Source: Ophioderma brevispina
Lineage: Eukaryota; Echinodermata; Ophiuroidea; Amphilepidida; Ophiodermatidae
Reading direction: 5' to 3'
NCBI GenBank assembly: GCA_023653785.1
Contig: JAMKCH010078729.1
Coordinates: forward strand, 1 to 64,000
DNA length: 64,000 bases
Shown here: positions 24,325 to 34,869 of the stretch, in pieces
Position numbering within the stretch: the first letter of the stretch is position 1
Layout: every line of letters begins with the position of its first letter
Program-made: the position numbers and the translations under genes
Notes under the pieces: model-generated
Told to the model about the DNA's origin: nothing
Database searches by the model: none
The model's input: the letters and a program-made list of their open reading frames with translations, nothing else

Positions 24325-24490
24325 ATGTGTGTTCCAGTTTGGTTAGGTTTTTCGTTTTTCAGGTCTTCTTCGAAAAGTTGAAGTCCGACTTAAACCAGAC
24401 TTGGGGTTAAGGTGCAATAGAGGTTCCTTCATATGTAGAGGATGTCAAAGGTCACAGACCAAGGTCAAAGGTCATCTGAGACCGCTATCT
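24325..24490 (+). repeat. GGTCA-type repeat fragment
   Basis: CAGTTTGGTTAGGTTTTTCG matches 28386-28410. GAAAAGTTGAAGTCC, an ACTTGGGGTTAAGGTGCA block and AAGGTCAAAGGTCATCTGAG then match the unit found at 28.9-29.2 kb. It is a truncated copy of the same repeat. Confidence 0.6.
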
Positions 24491-24494
24491 TGCC

Positions 24495-25925
24495 AGGGGG
24501 ATGATGCAAGTTTACTTGCTGTATTTTTCTATTGAGCAATATTTTCTGGATCGATCCAGTAAAAGGATTAAAACTGTTAACAGAAAATTACCTCCTTCTT
24601 TTGGAAGGATTTTGCCAGAGAATATACGAGAGCATGCCAATATAAAAAAAAAACCCTGCTTCTGCATCGGACCCACGGTGCACATGTAGTAGAGAAACTT
24701 GAAATTGGAAGAGTAACTGAGGTAAGCCATTTTATGGTGTGTTCCTGGTGTTCTTCAATATGCTCGACACTCTGACACTGAAGCAAATAAGAATCTTCGG
24801 CTTCAAACTTGCCTAACTCATCATGAGATTCTAGGCGAAATATCCAAATAAATCCAAAACATAAAGGAAAGACATCAACACGATAAGGCATCACAGAACC
24901 GTGCTATATTGAAGGAGTTCAATCAACATTGCACTGCAATATTGATCTGTGAGTAATCTCTACATGGCAAATTTCACTTAAGTCATTGAAGTCAAATATT
25001 TTCGTGAACGCTTGCACCAGTAGAAATTACCCTCTCTATCCATTGTACACTATTTTCCTTGGAAATCTCACCGGTAAAATGCTGGATGTTCAATAGAAAT
25101 ACACTAATAGTCGTTTATACTGTACTGTTATGCCTGGAAGATACAATGATTAATTTCTGAGAAACTTTATATTTAGGTCGTGCTGGGCGCAATCTACAAG
25201 CACTACTAGTTTAAATGCATGTATAATTAGCCCATAAAAGGTTTTTTTTGATGTGAAAAAAGGTACACCTTTCATAGAAACACGCCCTTCAGCAGGCAGC
25301 TTCCAAGATTATATCAAGCTTGTTCAAACAAGGATTGTTTGATATTGTGGTGTTATTTTCTCATTTGATGTGCGTGATGTTTTACCATAGCAATAATTAA
25401 CGACAATTTTTATGATTGTCATAAATACCTGCCAGCTCAACATCTGTTTGAGGTTGTGATGCTCTCACATATTTCTTGACATATATGTGGGCACAGAACA
25501 TAATATATCTAGATATTTTGTAATTAAACCCTGGAAGTCATAATTCAGAGTTCTTATCGCTTAGTCTTTTCAGGAGAATAATCCTACAGTTATTAATCAG
25601 CAGAAAATGTTGATAAATTTGTTGAGTTTGATCCCGTTGCTGAGGAACTGAGCGCTTTCAATTACGGAATAGATTGATTTAAAGCCATTAATTTGAAGTA
25701 ATCTATTATTTGTGAATTCCACCACAGCTGTGGTGTTGTTAAATTGAAATATGTTCCAAGCTTGCTTGCTTTATAGGTGAAACTTGAATTATGAAAAGTC
25801 TCGTCTTTACTTTTTTCGTAATTGGTTAAAGGGACATTTTAAAGATTTTGTGGGAAGGGCATGTGCACCATGAACTTTTGACAACATTGTCATGTTTCCT
25901 TTGAGGGCCCACTACTGGTATCCTG
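24495..25925. other. Non-coding stretch
   Basis: No coding relic is recognised. It contains the 16-bp palindrome at 25730-25745, listed separately. Confidence 0.5.
25730..25745. promoter_or_regulatory. 16-bp perfect palindrome: RUNX core-E-box-RUNX core
   Basis: CACCACAGCTGTGGTG is a perfect palindrome. Its centre is CAGCTG, an E-box. Both sides read ACCACA/TGTGGT, the RUNX core on opposite strands. No adjacent gene is visible, so a regulatory role is only a possibility. Confidence 0.3.
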
Positions 25926-25929
25926 GTAA

Positions 25930-26061
25930 CCAGTATTATTACACCTCATGAATATTCATGACCAAAATCATTCTATTTAATTGGCCGATTCCTATTACGT
26001 GTGCCATTTCCCTACAACCTCGTCCCCGGAGTCACAGTGAGGTGTAATAAAACAAATACTG
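25930..26061. repeat. Inverted-repeat element, ~130 bp
   Basis: CCAGTATTATTACACCTCAT at 25930 is the inverted complement of TGAGGTGTAATAAAACAAATACTG (26038-26061) apart from a few inserted bases. It is a small MITE or the two ends of one. Confidence 0.6.
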
Positions 26062-26109
26062 CATGGTTTGTATCGGGAATTAGGGCACACTATTTTCCCT
26101 TGGTACTGG

Positions 26110-26345
26110 CTACGAGCCAATCACCCCACACCCCATCGGGTTTCTAAGGAAATCTGATGAGGAGGTTAGCTGGTTACCCTGGTAGAATGAAAAAGAAGAT
26201 CTACCTACAAGGGCATCAGCTCTGGAGAGCTAATGGAGGTCATCCAGCACATGCTGCCTTGCATGGTGGGCGTGGTTCCCCAAAAGCTAGGCCCACCGGC
26301 AAAACGGTGGATTGGCGTCAGGAAGGGCATCTGTCAATTATCTTT
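26110..26345 (+). mobile_element. Possible RTE-type LINE/SINE 3' region
   Basis: GGATTGGCGTCAGGAAGGGC followed by ATCTG resembles the GGCGTCAGGAAGGGCATC word at the 3' end of RTE-type LINEs and their SINE partners. The 150 bp before it is GC-richer than its surroundings. This rests on a remembered motif. The 76-residue open frame at 26157-26387 is not a recognised protein. Confidence 0.4.
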
Positions 26346-26349
26346 TGCT

Positions 26350-27740
26350 CTAAATGTGGGGTATATTTTGAGCTGGAGATTAAATGATAAATCGCATTCT
26401 ATATCTATATAGGCGTGTTGATCTCAGCTGATTTACATCAATCACTGATGAAGGGTTTAGGACCCATTCTGATACTCATATTTATTGGAAAAAGATTTGC
26501 CCAGTTGCAGTGGAATGAATTTGAAAGTGGAGGTAGGGGCACATTGCACGTTGTTGAAGAGCGTAGCAGGTGGGCTGCCAAAACCATGATGGGAGGCATC
26601 TGAAATTCTTTAATATAGCTGACACTTTTTTTCTTTCCTATTTATAGATGGTTTAATTTGATATTCAAATCACAAAGCACTTGTACAGTCATATCAAGGT
26701 TTTCCATAGCTACCCTAGCAACCATCTGATTGAGCCTATGTATACGGCTGTCGTTGTCATCTTATTTTTCTGTCGACATATCACTAAAAACAAATCCCGA
26801 CGGCGATATAATGTCGACATAACTTTGAGTTCATTTCGACCGGGCGAATGCATTAATCAAACCTCAAAATGTTGAATGCACATAGTACCATGTGTTGAAC
26901 CCATTGAATCTGACATCTCACGCCAAAAACTTGCCCTAGAATATTCAATATAGCCTTCCCAATCTATGGAGTATAACAATTGAACTGCAGATTTATGTAA
27001 CAAAGTACCCTTCAATTGAAAATTTATCCTAAATTCTAGAAAACTACCGTATATGTTGACTATTCCAATAGTATTTTGAGTTATATTCCTCCCCAATTGC
27101 CGTCCAAATTATAGGCGCGGCGCACCGCCATTTTGAGAGTCGTACTTCTGGGTTTGCTTTGCATTGAAACAAAATGTTTTCCAGAGTATGGGCGACTAAC
27201 TGAAAATATGTAATGCACAGGTAAAATAAATTATAGTAGTGTTATTTTTATTTGTTAAAGTTGGATATACCTTCTCGCCCGTGGTATCTCTCACCAGGGG
27301 TACTGAATCACATATTACGATGTTGTCATTTGGGGAAATACCAGATAACAAAATGCGCGCGCAGCTCTCGGGCACATGTATGTGCATGCCTATTTATGCA
27401 TTGGTACATGGTCATGTAAATGTCAACTCAAGCGTGTTGAGGACAGGGATCCATGGCGAAGTTGAAACACAGTCACACGGTGGTGCATTTATTTATGTAA
27501 TAAATCTCTTGTTTTCGTACTCTGGTACTGAAACATGGAATCATAAAGTAGTAATCAAAATGTGTAGAAAAGTAGATTGTTAGTTTGATTTTTTTTTTTT
27601 TTTGAGGCGATACTTCGTCATTTTGTCCCAGTTTCGTGTGTCGCCTGTGTCGATTCGGGAGAAAATATGGTGACATGTCGCAATATGGCTTGTCGCGACA
27701 CGACTGTCGACATAAGGTGTGTCAATGACGGCCCTACCTA
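26350..27740. other. Non-coding stretch; possible minus-strand promoter-like patch near 27110-27150
   Basis: Minus-strand CAAAATGGCGGTGCGCCGCG, from the complement of 27115-27140, resembles a YY1 site in a CpG-richer patch. A GTCGAC/TGTCGC-rich stretch lies at 27600-27720. No coding exon is supported. Confidence 0.3.
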
Positions 27741-27744
27741 TGTA

Positions 27745-28318
27745 GAAACTCAATTCATTCACCCCGGCCATCACACTGATTACTGCAATTCCACTCATAG
27801 CTGATATAGGCATACATTAGTGAGAATATAACCAAATTTGTCTCATTGTGCAGAGTTATGTTGGCCTATTCCTTTAGAATTACTAGTATTTGACATTTTG
27901 GCACCAAAAATTTAAGCAGATGAAATTTTTGTAGTCATTGATTGCAGTTCATTCACCCCATCTCACTTCTTACTGCAATACTACTCCTACCTGATTTAGC
28001 AATAGATTAGTGAAAGTATAACCAAAGTTATCTCATTATCAGTGTACAGCATGTTATAATTAGCCTATTATACCCCATTTAGACTAAATTGCACATTTTG
28101 GTGCCAAAAATTTAGGCAGATGTCATTTTTATTGTTTAGGTAATTGCGGTTCATTTAACACACACACCACCGATTATTGCGATACGACTCATAGCTGATA
28201 TAGGCATATATTAGTGAAAATATATCACTCATGTGGCATTTTAAGCTATTTCTTCTCATTTCTAAGACTAAATTCTCACATTTTGGTGCCCATAGTCTAT
28301 GCAGTCAACATTTTTATT
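27745..28318 (+). repeat. Three-copy tandem repeat, ~195-bp units
   Basis: Units begin near 27745, 27945 and 28145. Each carries TTCATT-A-C-CAC, TACTGCAAT/TTGCGATAC-ACTC, GATATAGGCATA-ATTAGTGA, ATAACCAAA-TT-TCTCATT and CATTTTGG-(T)GCCAAAAATTTA-GCAGA. The units are diverged but collinear. It is non-coding. Confidence 0.75.
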
Positions 28319-28319
28319 A

Positions 28320-29285
28320 TCCCCCGGCTTGAAAAGTAGAGGGGGATATTGCGAGGGTGTGTATGTATGTGTGTGTGTGCGTTTCAGTTTGGTTAGGTTT
28401 TCATTTTTCAGGACTCATTGATGTGTTGTGGCCTCTTTTTCAGGTACCACTGGCTTGTCGGTTCTTGTATGCCTTGAAATATCTGGGTTCCGCAGCTGTT
28501 TGACCCCATGCAAATGGTCTTTTTTATTTTAGAGCAATTTTAAGCAGTGGCAACACAATATTGACAACTAATAATAAGTAGGGACAAGCAAGAACTTTTA
28601 CCTCTCCAAAAGTAAAAAAAAAAAATCATTGCCCCCCAAAAAATCATTGCCCATTCTCCATAGAGAGACATTTTTAACTAGATTTTTAAGAAAAATTATA
28701 TTTGCCTGCATTTAAATTTGGTAAATTTACATAGGATGAGGTCAGTGGTATAAATATTCCAATTTAGTTGTCAAAAGTGTGTTGCCGTTGTTGTGGGCCG
28801 CCAGCTTTAGCTGGAGGACCACTTAGCAATCTGTTGTGCGTGTGTATGTGTGGATTTGTGGATGTATGTGTGTGTGTGTCACTAAAATGTTGTTTTTTTA
28901 AAAATTGATCTCAATTGAAAAGTTGAATTTCAATTGGAACCAAACTTCTGTCATAGGTGCACCATGGGATCCCTCATATGTTGATGAGGTCAAAGGTCAT
29001 GTGCCGAGGTCAAAGGTCATGTGAGGTCAAGTTGAAAAATAGGCTAAAAATGTAAAATTGACCTCAATTGAAAAGTTGAAGTTCAATTGGAACCAAACTT
29101 CTGTCATAGGTGCACCATGGGATCCCTCATATGTTGATGAGGTCAAAGGTCATGTGCCAAGGTCAAAGGTCATGGAGCGGCCCACAGCTTATATTCTTTG
29201 AATATAGCGAGCGCGAAAGCCGAGAACCGCGAAATTCTAGTTATTTTTGTTTTGTCATTATAAATGAGACTTTCAAAAAAGCTGT
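28320..29285 (+). repeat. Composite dispersed repeat with a nested insertion
   Basis: The segment starts CCCCCGGCTTGAAAAGTAGA. 28493-28790 is collinear with 33975-34315, sharing GCAATTTTAAGCA(A/G)TGGC, CACAATATTGACAACTAATA and TTTACATAGGATG(T/A). The homology resumes at 29241-29280 (TTTTGTTTTGTCAT, then ATGAGACTTTCAAA). Between the two blocks lies a 448-bp insertion, listed next, that the 34-kb copy lacks. Confidence 0.75.
28793..29240 (+). mobile_element. GTGGGCCG...CTAG element with two 153-bp tandem units
   Basis: It starts GTGGGCCGCCAGCTTTAGC and ends GCGAAATTCTAG followed by T. Inside are two near-identical 153-bp units containing CAATTGAAAAGTTGAA, GGAACCAAACTTCTGTCATA, GGTGCACCATGGGATCCCTC and paired AGGTCAAAGGTCA words at 28987, 29007, 29140 and 29160. 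The related repeat at 34 kb shows the empty site. A CTAG end followed by T and internal tandem repeats recall non-autonomous Helitrons, but a clean terminal hairpin and a 5' TC are not established. Confidence 0.65.
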
Positions 29286-29289
29286 TGTT

Positions 29290-30460
29290 CTATGTCACAA
29301 ATAAAAGACATTCATAGGCAAACTATCTGTTGTTTCATTTGTTTTCACATTTTATTTAGTCTGAAATCACCCTAATTAATCTTCCTTATTTAAATAACAT
29401 TTTATAGATAATGAATGTTTGTTTATGATTGCAAAATATGAAATTTCCATTCAATGAGACATAAGCCAAGTTGAATGGATTATGACATCTTTCCAACTCA
29501 TGAAAATTTTCTTTCTTTTGCATGAGAAACAATTATTTTTTATGTATCATCGAAGTAGATCCTTGTAAACAAGCTGTTAACCTTAATAAACCATTCATGA
29601 TTGGGGCCTCGCCAGGCTTGACCTAATTAATGGTTTACAGTTCTTACAATTGACATTTTCCAATACAAGGCCTACATCCACTGTTACTACCTTATACTTG
29701 GCCCGAACACACACCAATGGGAATTCAAAGTAGAACATGTTTTAAAACATCTTTGCAGGGCAGAAAAACTCAAACAAGATCATGTCTCAATGTTTGCCTG
29801 TGCAAAGATTGTCTACTAAAGCTATGCAAATTCTCACTGTAGCACTACAGCACTTATCATATATACCGCATCATAGTCATGGCAAAGTTCCGTATAAGTC
29901 CATGTTTTAGGTGACCGACTGTGAATATGCTTGAAGTGTTCACTAGAACAGATTAAAATGTATGGAACAGAAATGTGCACCAAATAGAACAAAATGTACA
30001 GTTTGTGATGTAAGCTTACAATTAATAATTTATTGAATGATGTGACCTCTTATTCTCCAATCAAATGACAATGATCTACATAGGTGTTATATAAATAGCC
30101 TAATTTTCCCTTTGAAGTACAAATAATTATTAAAACATAGCCTTTGCCACAAGGAAGTGGTACTTGTTGAACTTGGTTCATGTTTGTGGAATACTCTAAA
30201 CTTGAATGAGTTAGTTCAGAAAAAGTGATTTCTCTACACTAAGTATTGATGACATTGTATCGCATGTTTTGCAAGCACCTTTACAAATCTGCATCTTACC
30301 CTGTGGTATTGACTCTAATGTATTGTGTCAAATTTGAACAAGGGTTATAGTTTTTACTATTGCACTAATATAGACATGTTGTTTTTGTAACAATATCATA
30401 GATTCTTTTCATGACTTGTGATACTAGTTAAAACATATCACATGCCTCGATCCAAGGTAA
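29290..30460. other. Non-coding stretch
   Basis: AT-rich, with no recognised genes or repeats. Confidence 0.5.
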
Positions 30461-30465
30461 TTATT

Positions 30466-31000
30466 AAATAATTATATAATATTGAATGACTTTGAATATG
30501 ATACAAGAATATATTGCACAAGCTAGAAAAATATTGTACAAGTCGAAGATGAGTACAATAATATTTTTCTGGCGATTACAATATGTTCTGGTATCATATG
30601 AAAAAAAAGCCATTCAATATTATTATTGTTATTTAAATATCAGGCTGACTCAAACCAAACCTTGCGTTGACAGTGTTGTAGTCCAACTGGCGAGTCTCGA
30701 TCATTCTACCGGTCTGAACTAAAAATGCCCGGATGTGATACAATATTAAAAAGAATATTGTATTGCATCCAGGGACTTTTACCAAAACTGTACAATACAA
30801 AGATTTCTTTGCACCACTCAGAAGCCTGATATAAATAATAATTATATAATATTGGATGGCTGAGGTTGATAACAGAAAATATCGGCCGAGCCTAGATCAA
30901 ATATCAGGCGAGTCGAAGACGAGCCTGATATTTTCTTGGCGAGGGCGATATTTTCTGTTATCAACCGAAAAAGTCATCCAATATTATTATTATTATGCAA
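30466..31000. mobile_element. Cluster of three fold-back elements downstream of the GPCR
   Basis: Hairpin 1 (30475-30628) has arms around AATATTGAATGACTTTGAAT and AAAGCCATTCAATATTATT, centred on AAGTCGAAGATGAG. Hairpin 3 (30848-30990) has arms around AATATTGGATGGC...GGTTGATAACAG and its complement ending GTCATCCAATATTATTATT, centred on GAGTCGAAGACGAG. Between them 30729-30773 forms a near-perfect hairpin (CGGATGTGATACAATATT, six-base loop, complement). Hairpins 1 and 3 are the same palindromic family. Confidence 0.75.
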
Positions 31001-31335
31001 GAGGAAGCTGACTTGACAAAACTAGTTTTAAATTGACTTCAAAACTAATAAAAAGAGATTATTTGCTTGAGCAGTTGCCCAATATTTTTTGCGTGTTGGG
31101 CGGTACGCGCTACTCGCACTGCAGTATTGCACCCCAGATGCATAATAATAGAAAATATTGTTTACTTAGTGAAAATACACCCTTCTAGGATGCATTTTGA
31201 GACTACATTCTATTGCAAGGAGCTCAGGATATTGCACTTACAACACAAATATTTTTTATCATAAAACAGTGAATAATAACAAAGTACACAAATGTAATTA
31301 TTGCCATGGCAACTAGCACCATTTCAATATCCTTT

Positions 31336-32523
31336 TTAAAACACTGTGCTATTCATATGAGTTGATTTGGTTTTGCTATACTTGACATAGTAATTGTATT
31401 TTGGTGGTATGCAGCGAGCAAAACAACAGCAAATAACAATCCAACACTCATGCCTGAATTTAGGATTGACAAGCGAGTACAAGAATGGGTTCATTACCGA
31501 GTTCAGATATGGGAATATGTAGCGGCATACATATACAGTCATTGCCGTGCGGTCCTTCTTCAATATGCTTGGTGCGAAACCCACATAGATGTCTATAATT
31601 CCTCTAGGCAACCAGCAGAAAATGAAAGCAATAATGACCAGGAGAAGTCTTTTTGCTACGATATACCGAGTGCGATTTACAAGGTTGGCACCAGAGCCGG
31701 GAGCGTGAAGGGACCGCTTCGCTAGGATGCAGAAAATACGTAGGTACGCTATGGTAATGATGCCAATTGGGATGAATAATGTTATTGAGGCATCCATGAA
31801 TGCCATTATGATCCGTGCTCGATGGCGGTTGCCTGTTCGAATCTGGCACTCGGGGACTTTGTAAAGAAACAGCGTCTTTATAGCAGTTAAAAATGACATG
31901 ACCCAAGCAGCCAGTAGCATTTTCTTGGCTCGTTTGGCATGAGTTGCCATGTCCAGTGGATTGCCCAAACAGTAGTAGCGATCTATAGATATCCCAACTA
32001 GGATCCATGATGAACACAGCATTGTCTGATGCCATAGGAACAAGATGGATTTGCACTCAAGACCTGTCATTAACCGGTACCGTGTCACTGACTCTATGTG
32101 CATGTGCATTGGTATTACCACTGTGCAAACGAGGAAGTCTGTAAGCGCTAAACTACACAGAAAATAATTAGCAGTGGACTGCTTGCGTTTGCGGTGCTTA
32201 GTGTACACACTCAACACAATCAGGTTTCCCAGAGTTCCAACAATCATGAATAAACTCATAAAAGCTATATTTAGGTATACATGTATAGAATCCGGTCGCA
32301 AAAGATTGTTGGTAAAATCCGGCTTTGATGTGTTCACTGTGGCGTTTGGAAAGAACTCTTGGGAAACAAGCTTGGTTGATTCAAGTGAATCTTCAGCAGT
32401 ATATAATGGGTTACTTGTAGGAGCAATTGCACTGGAAATATCATGGTTGCCATGGTTACTGTACAGTTTGAAGTCCTTGGTTATTTGTGAAGGCCACACT
32501 GAAGTTTGAGTTGGTACTGCCAT
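31336..32523 (-). CDS. Rhodopsin-like (class A) G-protein-coupled receptor, orphan
   Basis: This is a 395-residue seven-helix plasma-membrane receptor in one open frame. Seen in the sequence: an N-terminal domain of about 80 residues with sequons NAT (60) and NTS (64) and no clear signal peptide. TM1 carries GNLIVL (Asn 100). TM2 has SLALTDFL (Asp 129). Cys157 before TM3 can pair with ECL2 Cys226. TM3 ends in DRYY (181-184), TM4 has Trp207, TM5 Pro252, TM6 CWLP (303-306) and TM7 NPFLY (345-349). The tail has a CCC cluster (365-367) and Cys371, likely palmitoylated. The residue at 3.32 is Trp164, not Asp, which argues against a biogenic-amine receptor. A peptide or other ligand is possible but not assignable. 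Start: the first ATG of the open frame is at 32523. The frame is open 48 bp further up with no ATG, back to a TGA near 32575, and the TTG at 32547 is not a credible start. An upstream exon could instead splice in after the AG of AAATTGCAG near 32553. No AATAAA is seen just downstream. Confidence 0.9.
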   Translation of the reverse strand: MAVPTQTSVWPSQITKDFKLYSNHGNHDISSAIAPTSNPLYTAEDSLESTKLVSQEFFPNATVNTSKPDFTNNLLRPDSIHVYLNIAFMSLFMIVGTLGNLIVLSVYTKHRKRKQSTANYFLCSLALTDFLVCTVVIPMHMHIESVTRYRLMTGLECKSILFLWHQTMLCSSWILVGISIDRYYCLGNPLDMATHAKRAKKMLLAAWVMSFLTAIKTLFLYKVPECQIRTGNRHRARIIMAFMDASITLFIPIGIITIAYLRIFCILAKRSLHAPGSGANLVNRTRYIVAKRLLLVIIAFIFCWLPRGIIDIYVGFAPSILKKDRTAMTVYVCRYIFPYLNSVMNPFLYSLVNPKFRHECWIVICCCFARCIPPKYNYYVKYSKTKSTHMNSTVF

Positions 32524-33970
32524 CTTGCATGTGAAATCAAAGGTCAAAGATCTGCAATTTTCTGTCGGTAGTTTTCACCTGATAACAGTAGTCAATGGAC
32601 ACAATTACACAAAGAACATGTCAAAAGTCATGCCTGACTGAAGATACTGTACCTTTACTGACTGATAACGTCATCAAAAATACCACGCATGCCGCAGGTT
32701 CACAATGCAATATAGAAAACTATCAAAAGTTTGTTCATATTCAAGTTGCCAGATTCTTGATAAATTATCTTCCAAACAAATGACATTTTTAGTATTCAAG
32801 CCCTTAATTGTGCATTCTGCCGAAGAAAATTTTCTAGTCTGAATGAAATCTGTGCGAGATTGGCTGTTATCAGATAATTTTTAATGCGTTTCCTATTAGC
32901 ATGTACATCAAAGCATGTCAATGTATAAGATTATAACCCACTTTTCAAGTAATTAAAAAGTTGATCAGCTTGTAACATGTCAGAAGCCTGTGTAATCCAA
33001 TTAGTGTGCAAACTTGAACGATGCTCGCACGTCTGTCCAGCATCCGGCTTCACTCGGTATGTCCTTAGAAGTGCTTTGTGTATCGTGGCACTTGAGATGA
33101 ATTAGGCCCCTCCTCCTCCTAGTTGTAATATAAATCAGGGTCTGGCCAAATAAATGCAGGCGACAGATACATCCACTCCATGCGCACCACTCAAAACCTT
33201 AGTGTTGACACGGTTATCTTGTCATCTGTGTGGCAAATATAAAGATACATTGTTATGAAAAGTTTTATGAACCCCATCTATTCAAGTAACAGTTATTATT
33301 TAAAAAATCAAGACCGGATAGTATCAATATTTAATCAGGGATAGTTGATTGTTAGCTATTGGTAACTTGATGAAATGTTCATAATATTTTAGCAAACGGG
33401 TACACATAGGCAGTGTATATGATTGAATGGTTCAAGTTAATAATGGTACTGGTCTGGAAAATGTGATCATCCAGCTTCCACAAAATCAAGAATATGTTTG
33501 GGCCTTCTAAAATGACAGTATCTGAAAAATTAGATATTTTGTGAATCTTATTTGCATATTTTGGACCCTTGGACATAACCCCATTACTTCTATGCAATCT
33601 GTACTAAATGCCAGGTTGATAAACATAAGACCATCATGTAAAGCATATTTGTCATACCAAAGGAATCAAATATGACAAGTAAATTTAGTATCTTTTACTT
33701 AAAGCTAATTATTGATGTTTATGATCTTGTAAAAATCTCAGTTTTAATGTTTTGTGACTAGTTATGGTTGATGGAGTGAGTCACAAATATTGGTTGGCTT
33801 TGATGTGCATTCTTGCTCGTTACTGATTACTCATTGCTGAGAAGGGCAATTTTGATGTTTTATTAGTGTGCATGCATGAGCTATGTTCATGTTCATTAGG
33901 TAAATTGGCTCTAATTTGAAAAGTTGGTGATATTCTTTGGGTAAATAGCTGTGAGATGAGTTGAGACATT
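32524..33970. other. 5' flank of the GPCR gene and intergenic DNA
   Basis: Next to the GPCR start, 32536-32550 reads ATCAAAGGTCAAAGA, a variant of a DR1-like word. Further upstream no TATA box or CpG-rich core promoter is clear, and no other exon is recognised. Confidence 0.4.
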
Positions 33971-33974
33971 TCAC

Positions 33975-34370
33975 ACAGCTGTTTGATCCTGTGCAAATTG
34001 TCTCTTATTTTAAGAGCAATTTTAAGCAATGGCGACACAATATTGACAACTAATATAAGTAGGGACATACAAGGACTATTACCTTCGCAAAAATCAGAAA
34101 AATTCATTGCGGGAATCTTGCCATATAGGCATACAAAGGTCATAATTTGTATGTTATACTCAACTTATAGCACCCTCTACATGCCGTTTTCCCATAGAAA
34201 GACGTGTAAAACTAGATTTTTATGAAAAATCATATTTGCCCACAATGAAATATCATCAAATTTACATAGGATGTAGTTAGTAGAATAAATACTCTAAAGT
34301 GTGTCGACATTGATATTTTTTTGTTTTATTCTTGTTTTGTCATAAAAAATGAGACTTTCAAACAGGTGTG
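33975..34370 (+). repeat. Dispersed repeat, empty-site partner of 28493-29280
   Basis: It is collinear with 28493-28790 and then directly with 29241-29280, without the 448-bp GTGGGCCG insertion. Shared words include AGCTGTTTGA-CC, AGAGCAATTTTAAGCA, CACAATATTGACAACTAATA and ATGAGACTTTCAAA. The 107-residue minus-strand frame over part of it is a chance frame. Confidence 0.75.
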
Positions 34371-34589
34371 TTTCAACTAAAAGGGTATTCGAGGGGTTAA
34401 ATGATGTCAAATGATAATGTAAAATGATTTTGGTTCAATAAGTTGTTAAGTGATCTCATATGAAAAGCCATTTCCTATGAAGCAAACTTGGTGACAATAA
34501 TCTTTTGGTAGGGGCATGAGATGAGTTGATGTAATATTCGCTGATGTAGTGCACGTTAGTAGTCATTGGTTACTGGTTCAAGCCTTAGC

Positions 34590-34868
34590 TCATGCATCTG
34601 TTCCAAATTATGATATAATAGGTTTTGTGTTGTGATCAATGTGACCAGTGGCTCCTACCAAAGTTAGCATATGCCATTTGACCTGGAAACAGTCTTACAT
34701 CGGCGAATAGGTCAAGCAGCAGGAAACCAGACTACTCGGAGAAAACCTGCAAGGGCAAGATTTGACTAGAAACCAATAAAACATAACCTCTGGCCTGACT
34801 CAGGGATTGAACCTGGGATCTTAATGATGCAAAGCAAGGAAGGAACCACTGCACTACCGGCTTTTGGA
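34590..34868 (-). mobile_element. tRNA-related SINE, family C (single copy here)
   Basis: Minus strand: GCCGGTAGTGCAGTGGTTCC (A-box region, 34868-34845) is followed about 40 bp later by CAGGTTCAATCCCTG (B box, complement of 34802-34816). It then runs through GGTTTCTAGTCAAATCTTGC and GTTTTCTCCGAGTAGTCTGG. Box spacing suits a tRNA-derived SINE head with a body of about 200 bp. The 3' end is not defined. Confidence 0.6.
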
Positions 34869-34869
34869 A

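Noticed and set aside
27745..29240. CRISPR-like array from regularly spaced repeats
   Set aside because: Units of 153-195 bp without short identical repeats and unique spacers; this is eukaryotic tandem-repeat DNA.
31450..32509. Frames of 91, 111 and 150 residues overlapping the GPCR
   Set aside because: They are shadows of the receptor reading frame.
32524..32547. N-terminal extension of the GPCR to 32547
   Set aside because: The codon there is TTG, not ATG; the first in-frame ATG is at 32523.
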